Assembly (NCBI RefSeq): GCF_019132875.1
Contig: NZ_JAHSPF010000006.1
Location: 186,001 to 250,000, forward strand
Direction of reading: 5' to 3'
Length of the DNA stretch: 64,000 nt
From: Erwinia phyllosphaerae
GTDB lineage: Bacteria > Pseudomonadota > Gammaproteobacteria > Enterobacterales > Enterobacteriaceae
Shown: positions 28,173 to 39,015 of the stretch, one piece after another
How positions within the stretch are numbered: the first letter of the stretch is position 1
Layout of the letters: each line of letters opens with the position of its first letter
Translations under genes and position numbers: made by a program
Notes under the pieces: generated by a model
The model's input: only the letters and a program-made list of their open reading frames with translations
Databases searched by the model: none
What the model was told of the DNA's origin: nothing

Positions 28173-28198
28173 AACAGAGAGGCTCTCTCCTCTCTGTT
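28173..28198 (-). terminator. Terminator of the secreted epimerase-like gene
   Basis: The stem AACAGAGAGG/CCTCTCTGTT with a six-base loop is followed on the minus strand by six T. It stands 114 bases after the stop of the 28313-29512 gene and 11 bases after the adhesin stop on the other strand. Confidence 0.75.
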
Positions 28199-28312
28199 CA
28201 GATCGCTGACAAGTTTAAATGGTCCATGCGTTCCGGCATTTTTTTAGCCATACCGCCAGCGGAGGGCAACCGGATAAGCGGACCGTTCTGGCGCATGGAC
28301 GCGCCCACAGGC

Positions 28313-29512
28313 TTATTCGACCGCTATCGGCTTCTCATCCACGGCGATTTTGGTTTCGCCCTGAATCGTTTTGATCCGCTGCTCAACTTTCTGCACCGCG
28401 CTGGCGTCCTTAAGCAAAGAATAGGTCAGCGTAAACTCCGTGCTTTGGCCCGGCTGAAGCTGCTTCACTCTGCCCTGCTCTTTTTCGATCGTCACCGGAT
28501 AGGCGTAGTTGGTGCCCGGTTCGATACCGGTGACGTAGCCCTGTTTCACGGTGTCAGTGTTTTTCCACATCGTCAGCAGCGGTAGCTGGCGGGTATCAAA
28601 TTCAATTGACGCCCCCTTATCACCCTTACTGTTAACCACGGCGGCCACGGTTTTGCCATTGCTGTCAGCAATCGGCTGGAGGTTAAAGACCATTTCATCA
28701 AAGTCTTTGGTTGGCGCGCCGTAGGTTTGCCAGTTTTGCAGCCCTTTCTTCGCGTAGTCGTTAAATGGCGAAACGGATTTTACCGCGGCCAGGAAACGGG
28801 CATTCTCTTCCAGAATTGGCGTGCTGAAGTTGCTGTGGTAGATAATTTCGTAGTCGTGCGGATAGTCAGCCTTATTGGTCAGCACATCATGCAGGGTAAA
28901 AGAGTCCGAGCCGGGCACGTACCGCAGCTCGGTCCAGGTTTCCAGCGCCGCCTTTTTAAAGGTGTGCTCTTTCAGCAGGCCGCGAATACGAATTTCATGC
29001 GGCGCCTTATCGTCCACGATAACTTCTACCTGTGACGCTGGCGTATTGCCCGCTTTGCCGTGCAGCGTATAAATGCGGCCCTCTTTGGTGACCGGGTGGC
29101 CCGTCCACTCATAGCCGCAGCGCACCATCATTTCGTTAAAGCCTTCCAGCCAGCCCAGGCCGTTGCGGCTTTCCAGATTGATATAGGCCGGGTTAACCAC
29201 CTCATCAACCGGCGAATCCCAGCCAAGACGCACGCCGTGGCCGTTAACATGCAGCAGATCCATGCCGCGCGTTGGGCTGAGCGCAATGGTCAGGCCGTTT
29301 TTACTGGTCAGCGTCAGCACTTTAGAGCCTTCCTGCTTGCCGCCGTGCAGCACCTGCTGCTGAATGCTGAACGGTTCGCCGCCCATTTTCAGCTGCTCGC
29401 TGCTTATCTGCCAGTTACCTTTTTCCGTGTTGGCATCAGTCAGTACAAAGCTTTGCGCTGCCGCCTGCCCGCTCACTATCGCCATTACCGCGCCTGCTAA
29501 TAAGGTTTTCAT
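28313..29512 (-). CDS. Secreted aldose 1-epimerase-like protein (DUF4432 family)
   Basis: This 399-residue protein begins with a clear signal peptide (MKTLLAGAVMAIVSGQAAAQ, residues 1-20) and should be periplasmic. The mature part is a galactose-mutarotase-type beta sandwich of the DUF4432 family: SPTRGMDLLHVNGHGVRLGW (about 79-98), GFNEMMVRCGYEWTGHPV (about 124-141) and IIYHSNFSTPILEENARF (about 224-241). Aldose-1-epimerase relatives interconvert sugar anomers, but the reaction of DUF4432 proteins is not established. AAGGGCGAG precedes the ATG. It stands alone between the adhesin gene and avtA, so neighbours give no clue. Confidence 0.78.
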   Translation of the reverse strand: MKTLLAGAVMAIVSGQAAAQSFVLTDANTEKGNWQISSEQLKMGGEPFSIQQQVLHGGKQEGSKVLTLTSKNGLTIALSPTRGMDLLHVNGHGVRLGWDSPVDEVVNPAYINLESRNGLGWLEGFNEMMVRCGYEWTGHPVTKEGRIYTLHGKAGNTPASQVEVIVDDKAPHEIRIRGLLKEHTFKKAALETWTELRYVPGSDSFTLHDVLTNKADYPHDYEIIYHSNFSTPILEENARFLAAVKSVSPFNDYAKKGLQNWQTYGAPTKDFDEMVFNLQPIADSNGKTVAAVVNSKGDKGASIEFDTRQLPLLTMWKNTDTVKQGYVTGIEPGTNYAYPVTIEKEQGRVKQLQPGQSTEFTLTYSLLKDASAVQKVEQRIKTIQGETKIAVDEKPIAVE

Positions 29513-29861
29513 CTGTGCTCGCCCTTGCTGAAATGATTTAGCTAAAGAGCGGTCAGCCTACAAAGAGCGGCTCAGCGCGACTGTGATTCACATCACTTCA
29601 CGGATTTTTAAGAGATTTTTATCAATAAGTCGTGCTATTCGTCACAAAATATTAACGCCACGCGCTGTCGGCAACAAAATAACCGTGACCTGGCGTCGCA
29701 AAAAGCGCTCGCCAGTTGAAACGATTCAACCAAGAGGCCGTCATGTTTTTACCCTGCTCGCTTTTTTGGAGGCTTTTACCCGCAGCCCGCTAACGTTGCA
29801 TCGCGCCGGGCCTGGCGTTAAGGTTAACCCTCACTTGCCTATAATAAGCAGTTAATACGCT
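29513..29861. other. Divergent promoter region of the epimerase-like gene and avtA
   Basis: This 349-base stretch must hold both promoters. TGTGA-T-TCACA at 29582-29592 is an exact short palindrome, but its spacing is too short for a CRP site. An open frame at 29583-29855 has no ribosome site or recognisable protein and is rejected. Confidence 0.45.
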
Positions 29862-31112
29862 ATGAGCTTTTCCGCTTTCGGTAATAAATTTACGCGCCAT
29901 ACAGGCATTGCCCGCCTGATGGAAGATATGGGCGAAGGCCTGCGCAAGCCCGGTTCGGTGATGCTGGGCGGCGGTAATCCGGCCCAGATCCCGGCGATGA
30001 ACGACTATTTTCAGCAGCTGCTGCAAGAGATGCACAACGAAGGCAAACTGGCCGAGGCGCTCTGCAACTATGATGGCCCAAGAGGCAAAAGCACGCTGCT
30101 GGAATCCCTTGCCGCTCTGCTGAGCGAGCAGCACGGCTGGCAGATTGGCCCGCAGAATATCGCCCTGACCAACGGCAGCCAAAGCGCCTTCTTTTATCTG
30201 TTTAACCTGTATGCCGGACGCCGTGAAGATGGCCGCAAAAAGCGCGTGCTGTTCCCGCTGGCCCCGGAATATCTCGGCTATGCCGATGCCGGTCTGGATG
30301 AAGATCTGTTTGTTTCTGCGCGCCCCGATATCGAGATGCTGCCCGAAGGACAGTTCAAATATCACGTCAACTTCGAGCAGCTGCACGTGACGGAGGATAC
30401 CGGCCTGATCTGCGTTTCGCGGCCGACCAACCCAACCGGCAACGTCATTACTGATGAAGAGCTAATGAGGCTGGATGCGCTGGCGCAGCAGCATGACATT
30501 CCGCTGCTGATCGATAACGCCTATGGCGTGCCCTTCCCCGGCATTATCTTTAGCGACGTTCGCCCGCTGTGGAATCCCAATATTATTCTGTGCATGAGCC
30601 TGTCCAAGCTGGGCCTGCCGGGTTCGCGCTGCGGCATTATTATTGCGGATGAGAAAGTGATTTCCGCTATCGGTAACATGAACGGCATTATCAGCCTTGC
30701 GCCCGGCGGTATCGGGCCAGCCATTGCCCACGAGATGATCCAGCGAGGCGACCTGCTGCGCCTGTCGCAAGAGGTCATCAAGCCTTTCTATCAGGAGCGC
30801 GTTAAGCAGACGATTGCGGTTATTCGCCGCTATTTGTCGGAAGATCGCTGTCTGATCCATAAACCCGAGGGCGCGATATTTCTTTGGTTATGGTTTAAAG
30901 ATCTGCCCATTTCTACAGAAATTTTGTACCAGCGCCTGAAGGCGCGTGGCGTGCTGATGGTGCCTGGCCACTTTTTCTTTCCGGGGCTGGAGCATGAATG
31001 GCCGCATACGCACCAGTGTATGCGCATGAACTACGTGCCGGACAGCGACAAGATTGAGAAAGGCATCGCCATTCTGGCGGAAGAAATCGAGCGAGCGCAC
31101 AGCGAGCTATAA
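29862..31112 (+). CDS. avtA: Valine-pyruvate aminotransferase
   Basis: AvtA (transaminase C) makes alanine and 2-oxoisovalerate from valine and pyruvate, or the reverse, in the cytosol. The 416-residue protein aligns with E. coli AvtA over its full length: ALTNGSQSAFFYLFNL (about residues 104-119), VSRPTNPTGNVITDEEL (about 186-202), IDNAYGVPFPG (about 219-229) and MSLSKLGLPGSRCG (about 245-258) with the PLP lysine. It is a single-gene transcript ending at a bidirectional terminator. Confidence 0.95.
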   Translation: MSFSAFGNKFTRHTGIARLMEDMGEGLRKPGSVMLGGGNPAQIPAMNDYFQQLLQEMHNEGKLAEALCNYDGPRGKSTLLESLAALLSEQHGWQIGPQNIALTNGSQSAFFYLFNLYAGRREDGRKKRVLFPLAPEYLGYADAGLDEDLFVSARPDIEMLPEGQFKYHVNFEQLHVTEDTGLICVSRPTNPTGNVITDEELMRLDALAQQHDIPLLIDNAYGVPFPGIIFSDVRPLWNPNIILCMSLSKLGLPGSRCGIIIADEKVISAIGNMNGIISLAPGGIGPAIAHEMIQRGDLLRLSQEVIKPFYQERVKQTIAVIRRYLSEDRCLIHKPEGAIFLWLWFKDLPISTEILYQRLKARGVLMVPGHFFFPGLEHEWPHTHQCMRMNYVPDSDKIEKGIAILAEEIERAHSEL

Positions 31113-31119
31113 ACAAAAA

Positions 31120-31140
31120 AGGCCGCACAATGTGCGGCCT
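31120..31140. terminator. Bidirectional terminator between avtA and ibpA
   Basis: AGGCCGCACA and TGTGCGGCCT form a perfect stem around a minimal loop, flanked by A6 on one side and a T-rich tract on the other, so it can end both convergent transcripts. Confidence 0.88.
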
Positions 31141-31160
31141 TAATTTTACGCGGCTGACTC

Positions 31161-31577
31161 TTATTTCAAGATTTCAATGCGGCGTGGCTTGTTCGCTTCA
31201 GGAACGATGCGTTCCAGATCGATATAGAGCAGGCCGTTTTCCAGCCGCGCGTCGCGCACGTTGACGTGCTCGGCCAGCTGGAACTTGCGCTCAAAGTTGC
31301 GCTCGGCGATACCCTGATACAGATAGGTTTTTTCCTGCTGCTCTTCAGGATGGGCACCGCGAACGGTCAGCAGATTGTCGTGAGCGGTGATCTCCAGTTC
31401 GCTCTGGGCAAACCCTGCTACGGCAATAGTAATTCGGTACTGGTTTTCCGCCACCAGCTCCACGTTATAAGGAGGGTAGCCGCCGTTGCTCTGGCCCTGA
31501 TTGGATTCCAGCAGGTTGATCAGACGATCGAAACCAATAGATGAACGGTACAGTGGGGCGAGATCGAAGTTACGCAT
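31161..31577 (-). CDS. ibpA: Small heat-shock protein IbpA
   Basis: IbpA binds unfolding proteins and inclusion bodies, holding them for refolding by DnaK and ClpB. The 138-residue protein has the N-terminal [19 protein letters not shown], an alpha-crystallin domain (about 37-125, with PPYNVELV and [17 protein letters not shown]) and the C-terminal RRIEILK carrying the I-x-I/L type oligomerisation motif. The start at 31577 rather than 31583 is chosen because AGGAG is then eight bases away. It has a heat-shock promoter and a thermosensor leader. No ibpB follows; avtA lies there instead. Confidence 0.95.
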   Translation of the reverse strand: MRNFDLAPLYRSSIGFDRLINLLESNQGQSNGGYPPYNVELVAENQYRITIAVAGFAQSELEITAHDNLLTVRGAHPEEQQEKTYLYQGIAERNFERKFQLAEHVNVRDARLENGLLYIDLERIVPEANKPRRIEILK

Positions 31578-31585
31578 GGTCATTG

Positions 31586-31603
31586 CTCCTGAATATCAGC
31601 GAG
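31586..31603 (-). promoter_or_regulatory. ROSE-like RNA thermometer in the ibpA leader
   Basis: In the mRNA sense the leader contains CUC-G-CUGA-UAU-UCAG-GAG, a hairpin that hides the Shine-Dalgarno AGGAG with a single unpaired G opposite it. UCGCU fits the conserved ROSE anti-Shine-Dalgarno pattern U-U/C-GCU. The hairpin ends eight bases before the ibpA start. Fold melting at heat-shock temperature would free the ribosome site. Confidence 0.78.
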
Positions 31604-31689
31604 ATTGTCATTAAAAACCTTCCACAGTGGACAGGTTGCCGGGCCAGAAGCCATACCCTGTCGGCGTACGTTTCGTGACCCTGAACATA

Positions 31690-31717
31690 AAATAGTGTCG
31701 TTGAGAGAGCTTTCAAG
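31690..31717 (-). promoter_or_regulatory. Sigma-32 heat-shock promoter of ibpA
   Basis: On the minus strand a perfect -35 CTTGAAA (31711-31717) is followed after 13 bases by CACTATTT (31690-31697), six of eight matches to the sigma-32 -10 CCCCATNT. It lies about 110 bases before the ibpA start, leaving room for the thermometer leader. Confidence 0.8.
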
Positions 31718-31851
31718 GGGTGGTTGAGGAATTTTTTTAACTACTTCGCCAGGGATGTCATAAACTCAGGAGACAATGTAGCGATGACTAAGCGCTCTGT
31801 TTTTAATGCGCGGATAATCAGAACGGCATTACCGTCACTGAAGGGATGATG

Positions 31852-32226
31852 ATGATAGTTAAAAAAAACCAATTTGCCGGGCTGCTGGCATGCCTGTCGC
31901 TGGCGGGCACGGGCGGCTGCTCCAGCTTTATGTCTCACTCGGGGCCGGATCAGGGATATTATCCGGGCACGCGGGCAAGCGCGAAAATCGTTGCCGACAG
32001 CAACAGCGGCTGGGTAATGCGCCCGCTGGCCGCTATCGATCTGCCTTTTTCCGCCGTAATGGATACGCTGTTGTTACCCTGGGACTATTACCGTTCGGGA
32101 CGTGACAACGCGGGCGATTCTCCTCGTGAACGCGTTTTGCGTAGCGAAAAGCAGAACAATACTAACGAAAGCCTTTCGCACGCCGCGCCTTTGGTTATCA
32201 GTACAGCGCATTCGTCTCCGCAATAA
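31852..32226 (+). CDS. yidQ: YceK/YidQ-family outer-membrane lipoprotein
   Basis: This small lipoprotein precursor (124 residues) has a signal ending in the lipobox TGGC followed by SSFMSHSG, and shares YPGTRASAKI and LAAIDLPFSAVMDTLLLPWDYYR with E. coli YidQ. Its function is unknown. Three ATG codons stand in tandem; the third (31852) is at proper distance from AAGGG. It is divergent from ibpA as in E. coli, and its 3' end overlaps the convergent yidR by 29 bases. Confidence 0.86.
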   Translation: MIVKKNQFAGLLACLSLAGTGGCSSFMSHSGPDQGYYPGTRASAKIVADSNSGWVMRPLAAIDLPFSAVMDTLLLPWDYYRSGRDNAGDSPRERVLRSEKQNNTNESLSHAAPLVISTAHSSPQ

Positions 32227-33472
32227 AAATTTGCTGGAAGCCGTCAACGTTTCGTAAATAAGCCACGTGCAGCCCGTCCGGTGAACAGACCACGGCCTCC
32301 GCAAGGGGCGCTTCGTCCGTACGCGCCGTCAGGCGGCGCATCTGCCCACTGCCCGTCTCGCAAAGCATCACGCTGTTGTCATTAATGAACGCCACCGACT
32401 GGCCGTCAGGATGCCAGCTGAAGGCGGACTGGATATCGCTGGCTGCATGGCTTATCTGACGCGGTTTTCCCCCGACTGGTGGAACCGTCCACAGCTGAAC
32501 CACGCCCCCATCGTCCTTCATCAGAAAGGCGATTGCTCGACCATCGGGCGAACAGCGCAGCCAGTGGCGAGGCGTTGTCGCCAGCCCCGGAAAAGCCTGG
32601 TCGTGCGTAAAAGTCAGACGTCGCTGCGCCACATGTTGCGGCGGTGCTGGTAATGAACTGGCCGTGCCCGCCAGCGGCTTATCGCCTTCCAGCGCATAGT
32701 CGGCCATTTTTTCCGGCAGATCGACGATAAACACCTCCGGCACCTTTTCGCCTTTTTCGCTTAGCGTATCGCCAATAAACGCCAGCGCCCAGCGTTGCCG
32801 ATGCCCATCGCTCTTCAGGTAGCCATCCGTACCCACCCAGCCCTCTTCGTAAGCGCGATTAATCTCGTCGCTGCCGGGCACTGGCGTCGAGGTGGTCTGG
32901 CTCACCAGCACGCAAAAATGGCTGCCGGCGTATTCGCGAGGATGATGTAGCGGCGGGCAGACGGGATGCAAAGGCACGGCAACGCCAACGTTGCGCAAAT
33001 CTTCTTTGCTATCCAGCTCGTGCATAACGTGATCGTTATAGGTAAAGCTTAAGCGGCTGCCGTCAGGGCTGAAGACGTGTACATGCGAGCCTCCCCGCAG
33101 CGCACCCGGCGTGAAAGGCGGCGTGATGTCGCAGGCATCCATGTTCTCCACCAGGCCATTTTGAATAATGACGCCGCGCCGGTGGTGAAAATCGTATCGC
33201 CAGTGGTTATCCGGATGCTCGGGGCCGTGAATGCAAACGTAGCGCGGCGGCAGATCCGGACTGACCGTCACTACGCCGACGTGCGCGCCATCTTTTGCCT
33301 GATAGAGGATTTCAGTCTGGCCGCTGAGGTTAACTCGCTCGATGGTCAGGCTGCTGAAGGTGGCGGCGTCGGGCCGCACGTCGTAAACCAGCCAGTGGCT
33401 GTCGGCCGTCCAGATATTGATATTGGTGAGCTGGTGGTTACGCTTTGCAAACGTGAGCTGTTTTTCCGTCAT
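32198..33472 (-). CDS. yidR: YidR, TolB-like beta-propeller protein
   Basis: This 424-residue cytosolic protein is the homologue of E. coli YidR: TEKQLTFAKRNHQLTNINIW at residues 2-21, ALRGGSHVHVFSPDGSRLSF, FTYNDHVMHE, EINRAYEEGWVG and a C-terminal region with repeated blade motifs ending SPDG or HPDG, as in TolB/WD40-like propellers. No signal peptide is present. Function is unknown; oligogalacturonate lyase-like relatives exist, but no catalytic assignment is justified here. The gene is convergent with yidQ and overlaps it. Confidence 0.88.
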   Translation of the reverse strand: MTEKQLTFAKRNHQLTNINIWTADSHWLVYDVRPDAATFSSLTIERVNLSGQTEILYQAKDGAHVGVVTVSPDLPPRYVCIHGPEHPDNHWRYDFHHRRGVIIQNGLVENMDACDITPPFTPGALRGGSHVHVFSPDGSRLSFTYNDHVMHELDSKEDLRNVGVAVPLHPVCPPLHHPREYAGSHFCVLVSQTTSTPVPGSDEINRAYEEGWVGTDGYLKSDGHRQRWALAFIGDTLSEKGEKVPEVFIVDLPEKMADYALEGDKPLAGTASSLPAPPQHVAQRRLTFTHDQAFPGLATTPRHWLRCSPDGRAIAFLMKDDGGVVQLWTVPPVGGKPRQISHAASDIQSAFSWHPDGQSVAFINDNSVMLCETGSGQMRRLTARTDEAPLAEAVVCSPDGLHVAYLRNVDGFQQIFIAETNALY

Positions 33473-33552
33473 TTTGCTTACCCTTAGCGGTGTCTGCTGC
33501 TAAGGGTAATGCATTGCGTCTTTTTTCGGTACCGGGTACTTAATTTTGCCCC

Positions 33553-34362
33553 TTACAGCGCAAACTTCTCAATGGCATGCGCCACGCCGTCTTCCGTATT
33601 GGTTTTAGTAACAAACTGCGCGGCAGCTTTTACCGCATCAATGCCGTTACCCATCGCTACGCCCGTACCGGCAAATTCCAGCATGGCCAGATCGTTTTCC
33701 TGATCGCCAATCGCCATCACTTCATCCCGGGACAGGCCCAGCCGCTCCGCTAATGCTTTTACGCCTGCGCCTTTGTTAACGTCTTTGCTAAGTATTTCAA
33801 GGAAGTAAGGCGAACTTTTCATAATGGTGTAGCGATCGTGAGCCTCCTGCGGAATGCGGGTGATAGCCTCATCCAGCTTTTCCGGTGGGTCAATCATCAT
33901 CACTTTAGGGAAGGTCGCGCTCTTATCCATTTCCTCTACCGCGCGATAGCGTAGCGGCATACCGGTCAGCGAAGCTTCATGGACCGTGTATTCGCTGATG
34001 TCCTTATTTGGCGTAAACAGCAGAGATTTGGTCAGCGCCTGGAAATGCACGCCCAGCTCGCGCGCCAGCTTTTCGACATACAGATAATCGTCATAGTTAA
34101 GCGTCGATTCTGCAACGCAATCGCCGGTGGCGGCTTGCTGTACCAGCGCGCCATTATTGGTGATGCAGTACTGGCCTTCCTGTTGCAGGTCCAGCTCCTC
34201 CAGGTAACGCTGTATGCCTATAAAAGGCCGTCCGGTCGCCAACACAATCGCTACGCCTTTGTCCCGCGCCGCCTGAATCGCCCGCTTCACGCCGGGGGTA
34301 ACCTCATGCTGAGGGTTAAGCAGAGTGCCGTCCATATCAATCGCAATCAGTTTTATCGCCAT
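33553..34362 (-). CDS. yidA: HAD-superfamily sugar phosphatase YidA
   Basis: YidA is a cytosolic phosphatase of the Cof subfamily acting on sugar phosphates and related compounds. The 269-residue protein has motif I DMDGTLLN (residues 9-16) with the nucleophilic aspartate, motif II LATGRP, the cap domain in the middle, the lysine of motif III (NKGAGVKAL) and motif IV IGDQENDLAML (about 217-227). In E. coli yidA lies near gyrB with yidB between; here yidB is absent and a luxR-type gene lies between. Confidence 0.94.
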   Translation of the reverse strand: MAIKLIAIDMDGTLLNPQHEVTPGVKRAIQAARDKGVAIVLATGRPFIGIQRYLEELDLQQEGQYCITNNGALVQQAATGDCVAESTLNYDDYLYVEKLARELGVHFQALTKSLLFTPNKDISEYTVHEASLTGMPLRYRAVEEMDKSATFPKVMMIDPPEKLDEAITRIPQEAHDRYTIMKSSPYFLEILSKDVNKGAGVKALAERLGLSRDEVMAIGDQENDLAMLEFAGTGVAMGNGIDAVKAAAQFVTKTNTEDGVAHAIEKFAL

Positions 34363-34605
34363 CTCGTCCTCTTAAGCATCGTGGTTTCTTTTTATGCTAG
34401 CGCGATTCAGCTAATAGTGACCAGTTGAATTGCAGAATGTGTATCGGGGCTTCCGGTTCAGGCCGTCGTTCAGAAGTTCAGGTAAAAGCTTGCTGGCCTG
34501 ATAAGCGTTAAAAAGGAGATGTTAAGTGCAAAAAGGCGCGTAATGGCTGTGGTTTAAAAATAAACATGTCACACTTGCCTCACGACATTTCATGGAGGAA
34601 ATAGT

Positions 34606-35205
34606 GTGAATATTTTGATTGTCAGCAAGGACATTTTCTTTATCTCGGGCGTGATTACCGTGGTTACACGAGCATGGCGACCTGATTATAAAACCCATCC
34701 GGTCTTTCTTATCTCTGACGACGCTAATCAGTCGCTGTTATTACCGGATATCATCATTAATGACGTCATTGAAGCAGAAGCGGGTAAACATCGTGCCCTA
34801 AAGAAGACGCGTTTTTCAGGGCGTTTTGTCACCCTTGTTTTAGCCGCACAGCACAGGGAGTGTGAAAATATCCGTTGTGCAAAACACTCTATCCGACTGA
34901 ATAAAAAAGAGGCGGCGACGCAGCTTTCCATGCTCTTTGGTCATCCCGACTCCGTGATCTTTTCATCGTCAGCGTCTTTACCGCCCACGGCAGGCAATTA
35001 CCCGCCCCAGATTGAATTAAGTAAACAGCAGGCGATGGTGGTGAGGTATATTCGCCAGGGCCTGTCGCTAACGGACATCTCCCATCTGACCAGGCTCAGC
35101 GTCAAAACCATCAGTACCCATAAGCGCGCTATCATGCGCAAGCTGGGCATGAAAAATAACAGCGAGTTTTATCAGTACACGCTGGCAGATCCTCTGCGCC
35201 GTTGA
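34606..35205 (+). CDS. LuxR-type transcriptional regulator
   Basis: This 199-residue protein has a C-terminal LuxR/FixJ helix-turn-helix (ELSKQQAMVVRYIRQGLSLT, then VKTISTHKRAIMRKLG, about residues 133-182). The N-terminal part (MNILIVSKDIFFISGV) resembles a receiver-like domain but lacks the acidic phosphorylation pocket, as in RcsA and BglJ, which act as partners of RcsB. I do not recognise a specific orthologue. It starts with GTG seven bases after GGAGG. It is a single gene with its own terminator, and no target can be named from the context. Confidence 0.78.
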   Translation: MNILIVSKDIFFISGVITVVTRAWRPDYKTHPVFLISDDANQSLLLPDIIINDVIEAEAGKHRALKKTRFSGRFVTLVLAAQHRECENIRCAKHSIRLNKKEAATQLSMLFGHPDSVIFSSSASLPPTAGNYPPQIELSKQQAMVVRYIRQGLSLTDISHLTRLSVKTISTHKRAIMRKLGMKNNSEFYQYTLADPLRR

Positions 35206-35260
35206 GCGGGAAGTAATCATGCTGTAAATGACTCCTCGGCCGGGAAGCCACAAACAATAA

Positions 35261-35288
35261 AAAAGGCAGATCTGACGATCTGCCTTTT
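35261..35288. terminator. Bidirectional terminator between the luxR-type gene and gyrB
   Basis: A perfect 12-bp stem AAAAGGCAGATC/GATCTGCCTTTT with a four-base loop has T-rich tracts on both strands. Confidence 0.9.
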
Positions 35289-35314
35289 GTTTTTCTGCCA
35301 GTGCGCCTGGCGCG

Positions 35315-38826
<3,512 letters not shown>

Positions 38827-39015
38827 AGGTGGAGTCATTCCGCAGACAGTAAATCAAATAAAACGGTAGCCGTTGATAAAACAGGCCAGGGCGTCAACGG
38901 CACAGCCAGTTTGTGTAGGGTCAGCACGCAGCCACCGCAGCGTACTTAAGCACGTGAGAATGGCGAGTTCTGCCCGAACGCAAACTGGCAAGTAAGTAGC
39001 CCGATAAAGATCACA
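38827..39015. repeat. Structured 189-bp insertion between dnaN and recF
   Basis: In E. coli recF follows dnaN with practically no gap; here 189 bases separate them. The stretch has no reading frame of note. It contains a 9-bp inverted repeat GCCAGTTTG (38905-38913) with CAAACTGGC (38981-38989), and between the arms the imperfect palindrome CGTACTTAAGCACG (38941-38953 region). It looks like a dispersed palindromic intergenic element of the kind common in Enterobacterales. I found no second copy in the window. Confidence 0.55.

Noticed and set aside
28198-28296. Short minus-strand frame of 32 codons (starts MRQNGPLIRLPS)
   Set aside because: No clear ribosome site and no similarity I recognise. 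It lies across the inverted repeat and is more likely non-coding.
29582-29592. CRP-like palindrome TGTGATTCACA
   Set aside because: The half-sites are right but the spacing is one base instead of six, so CRP would not bind as a dimer.
29583-29855. Open frame of 90 codons upstream of avtA
   Set aside because: No ribosome site, no recognisable domain, and the translation looks like random basic sequence from a promoter region.
34520-34560. Leader-peptide-like frame after AAAAAGGAG upstream of the luxR-type gene
   Set aside because: The start codon abuts the Shine-Dalgarno sequence and the frame is only a dozen codons, with no amino-acid bias that would suggest attenuation.
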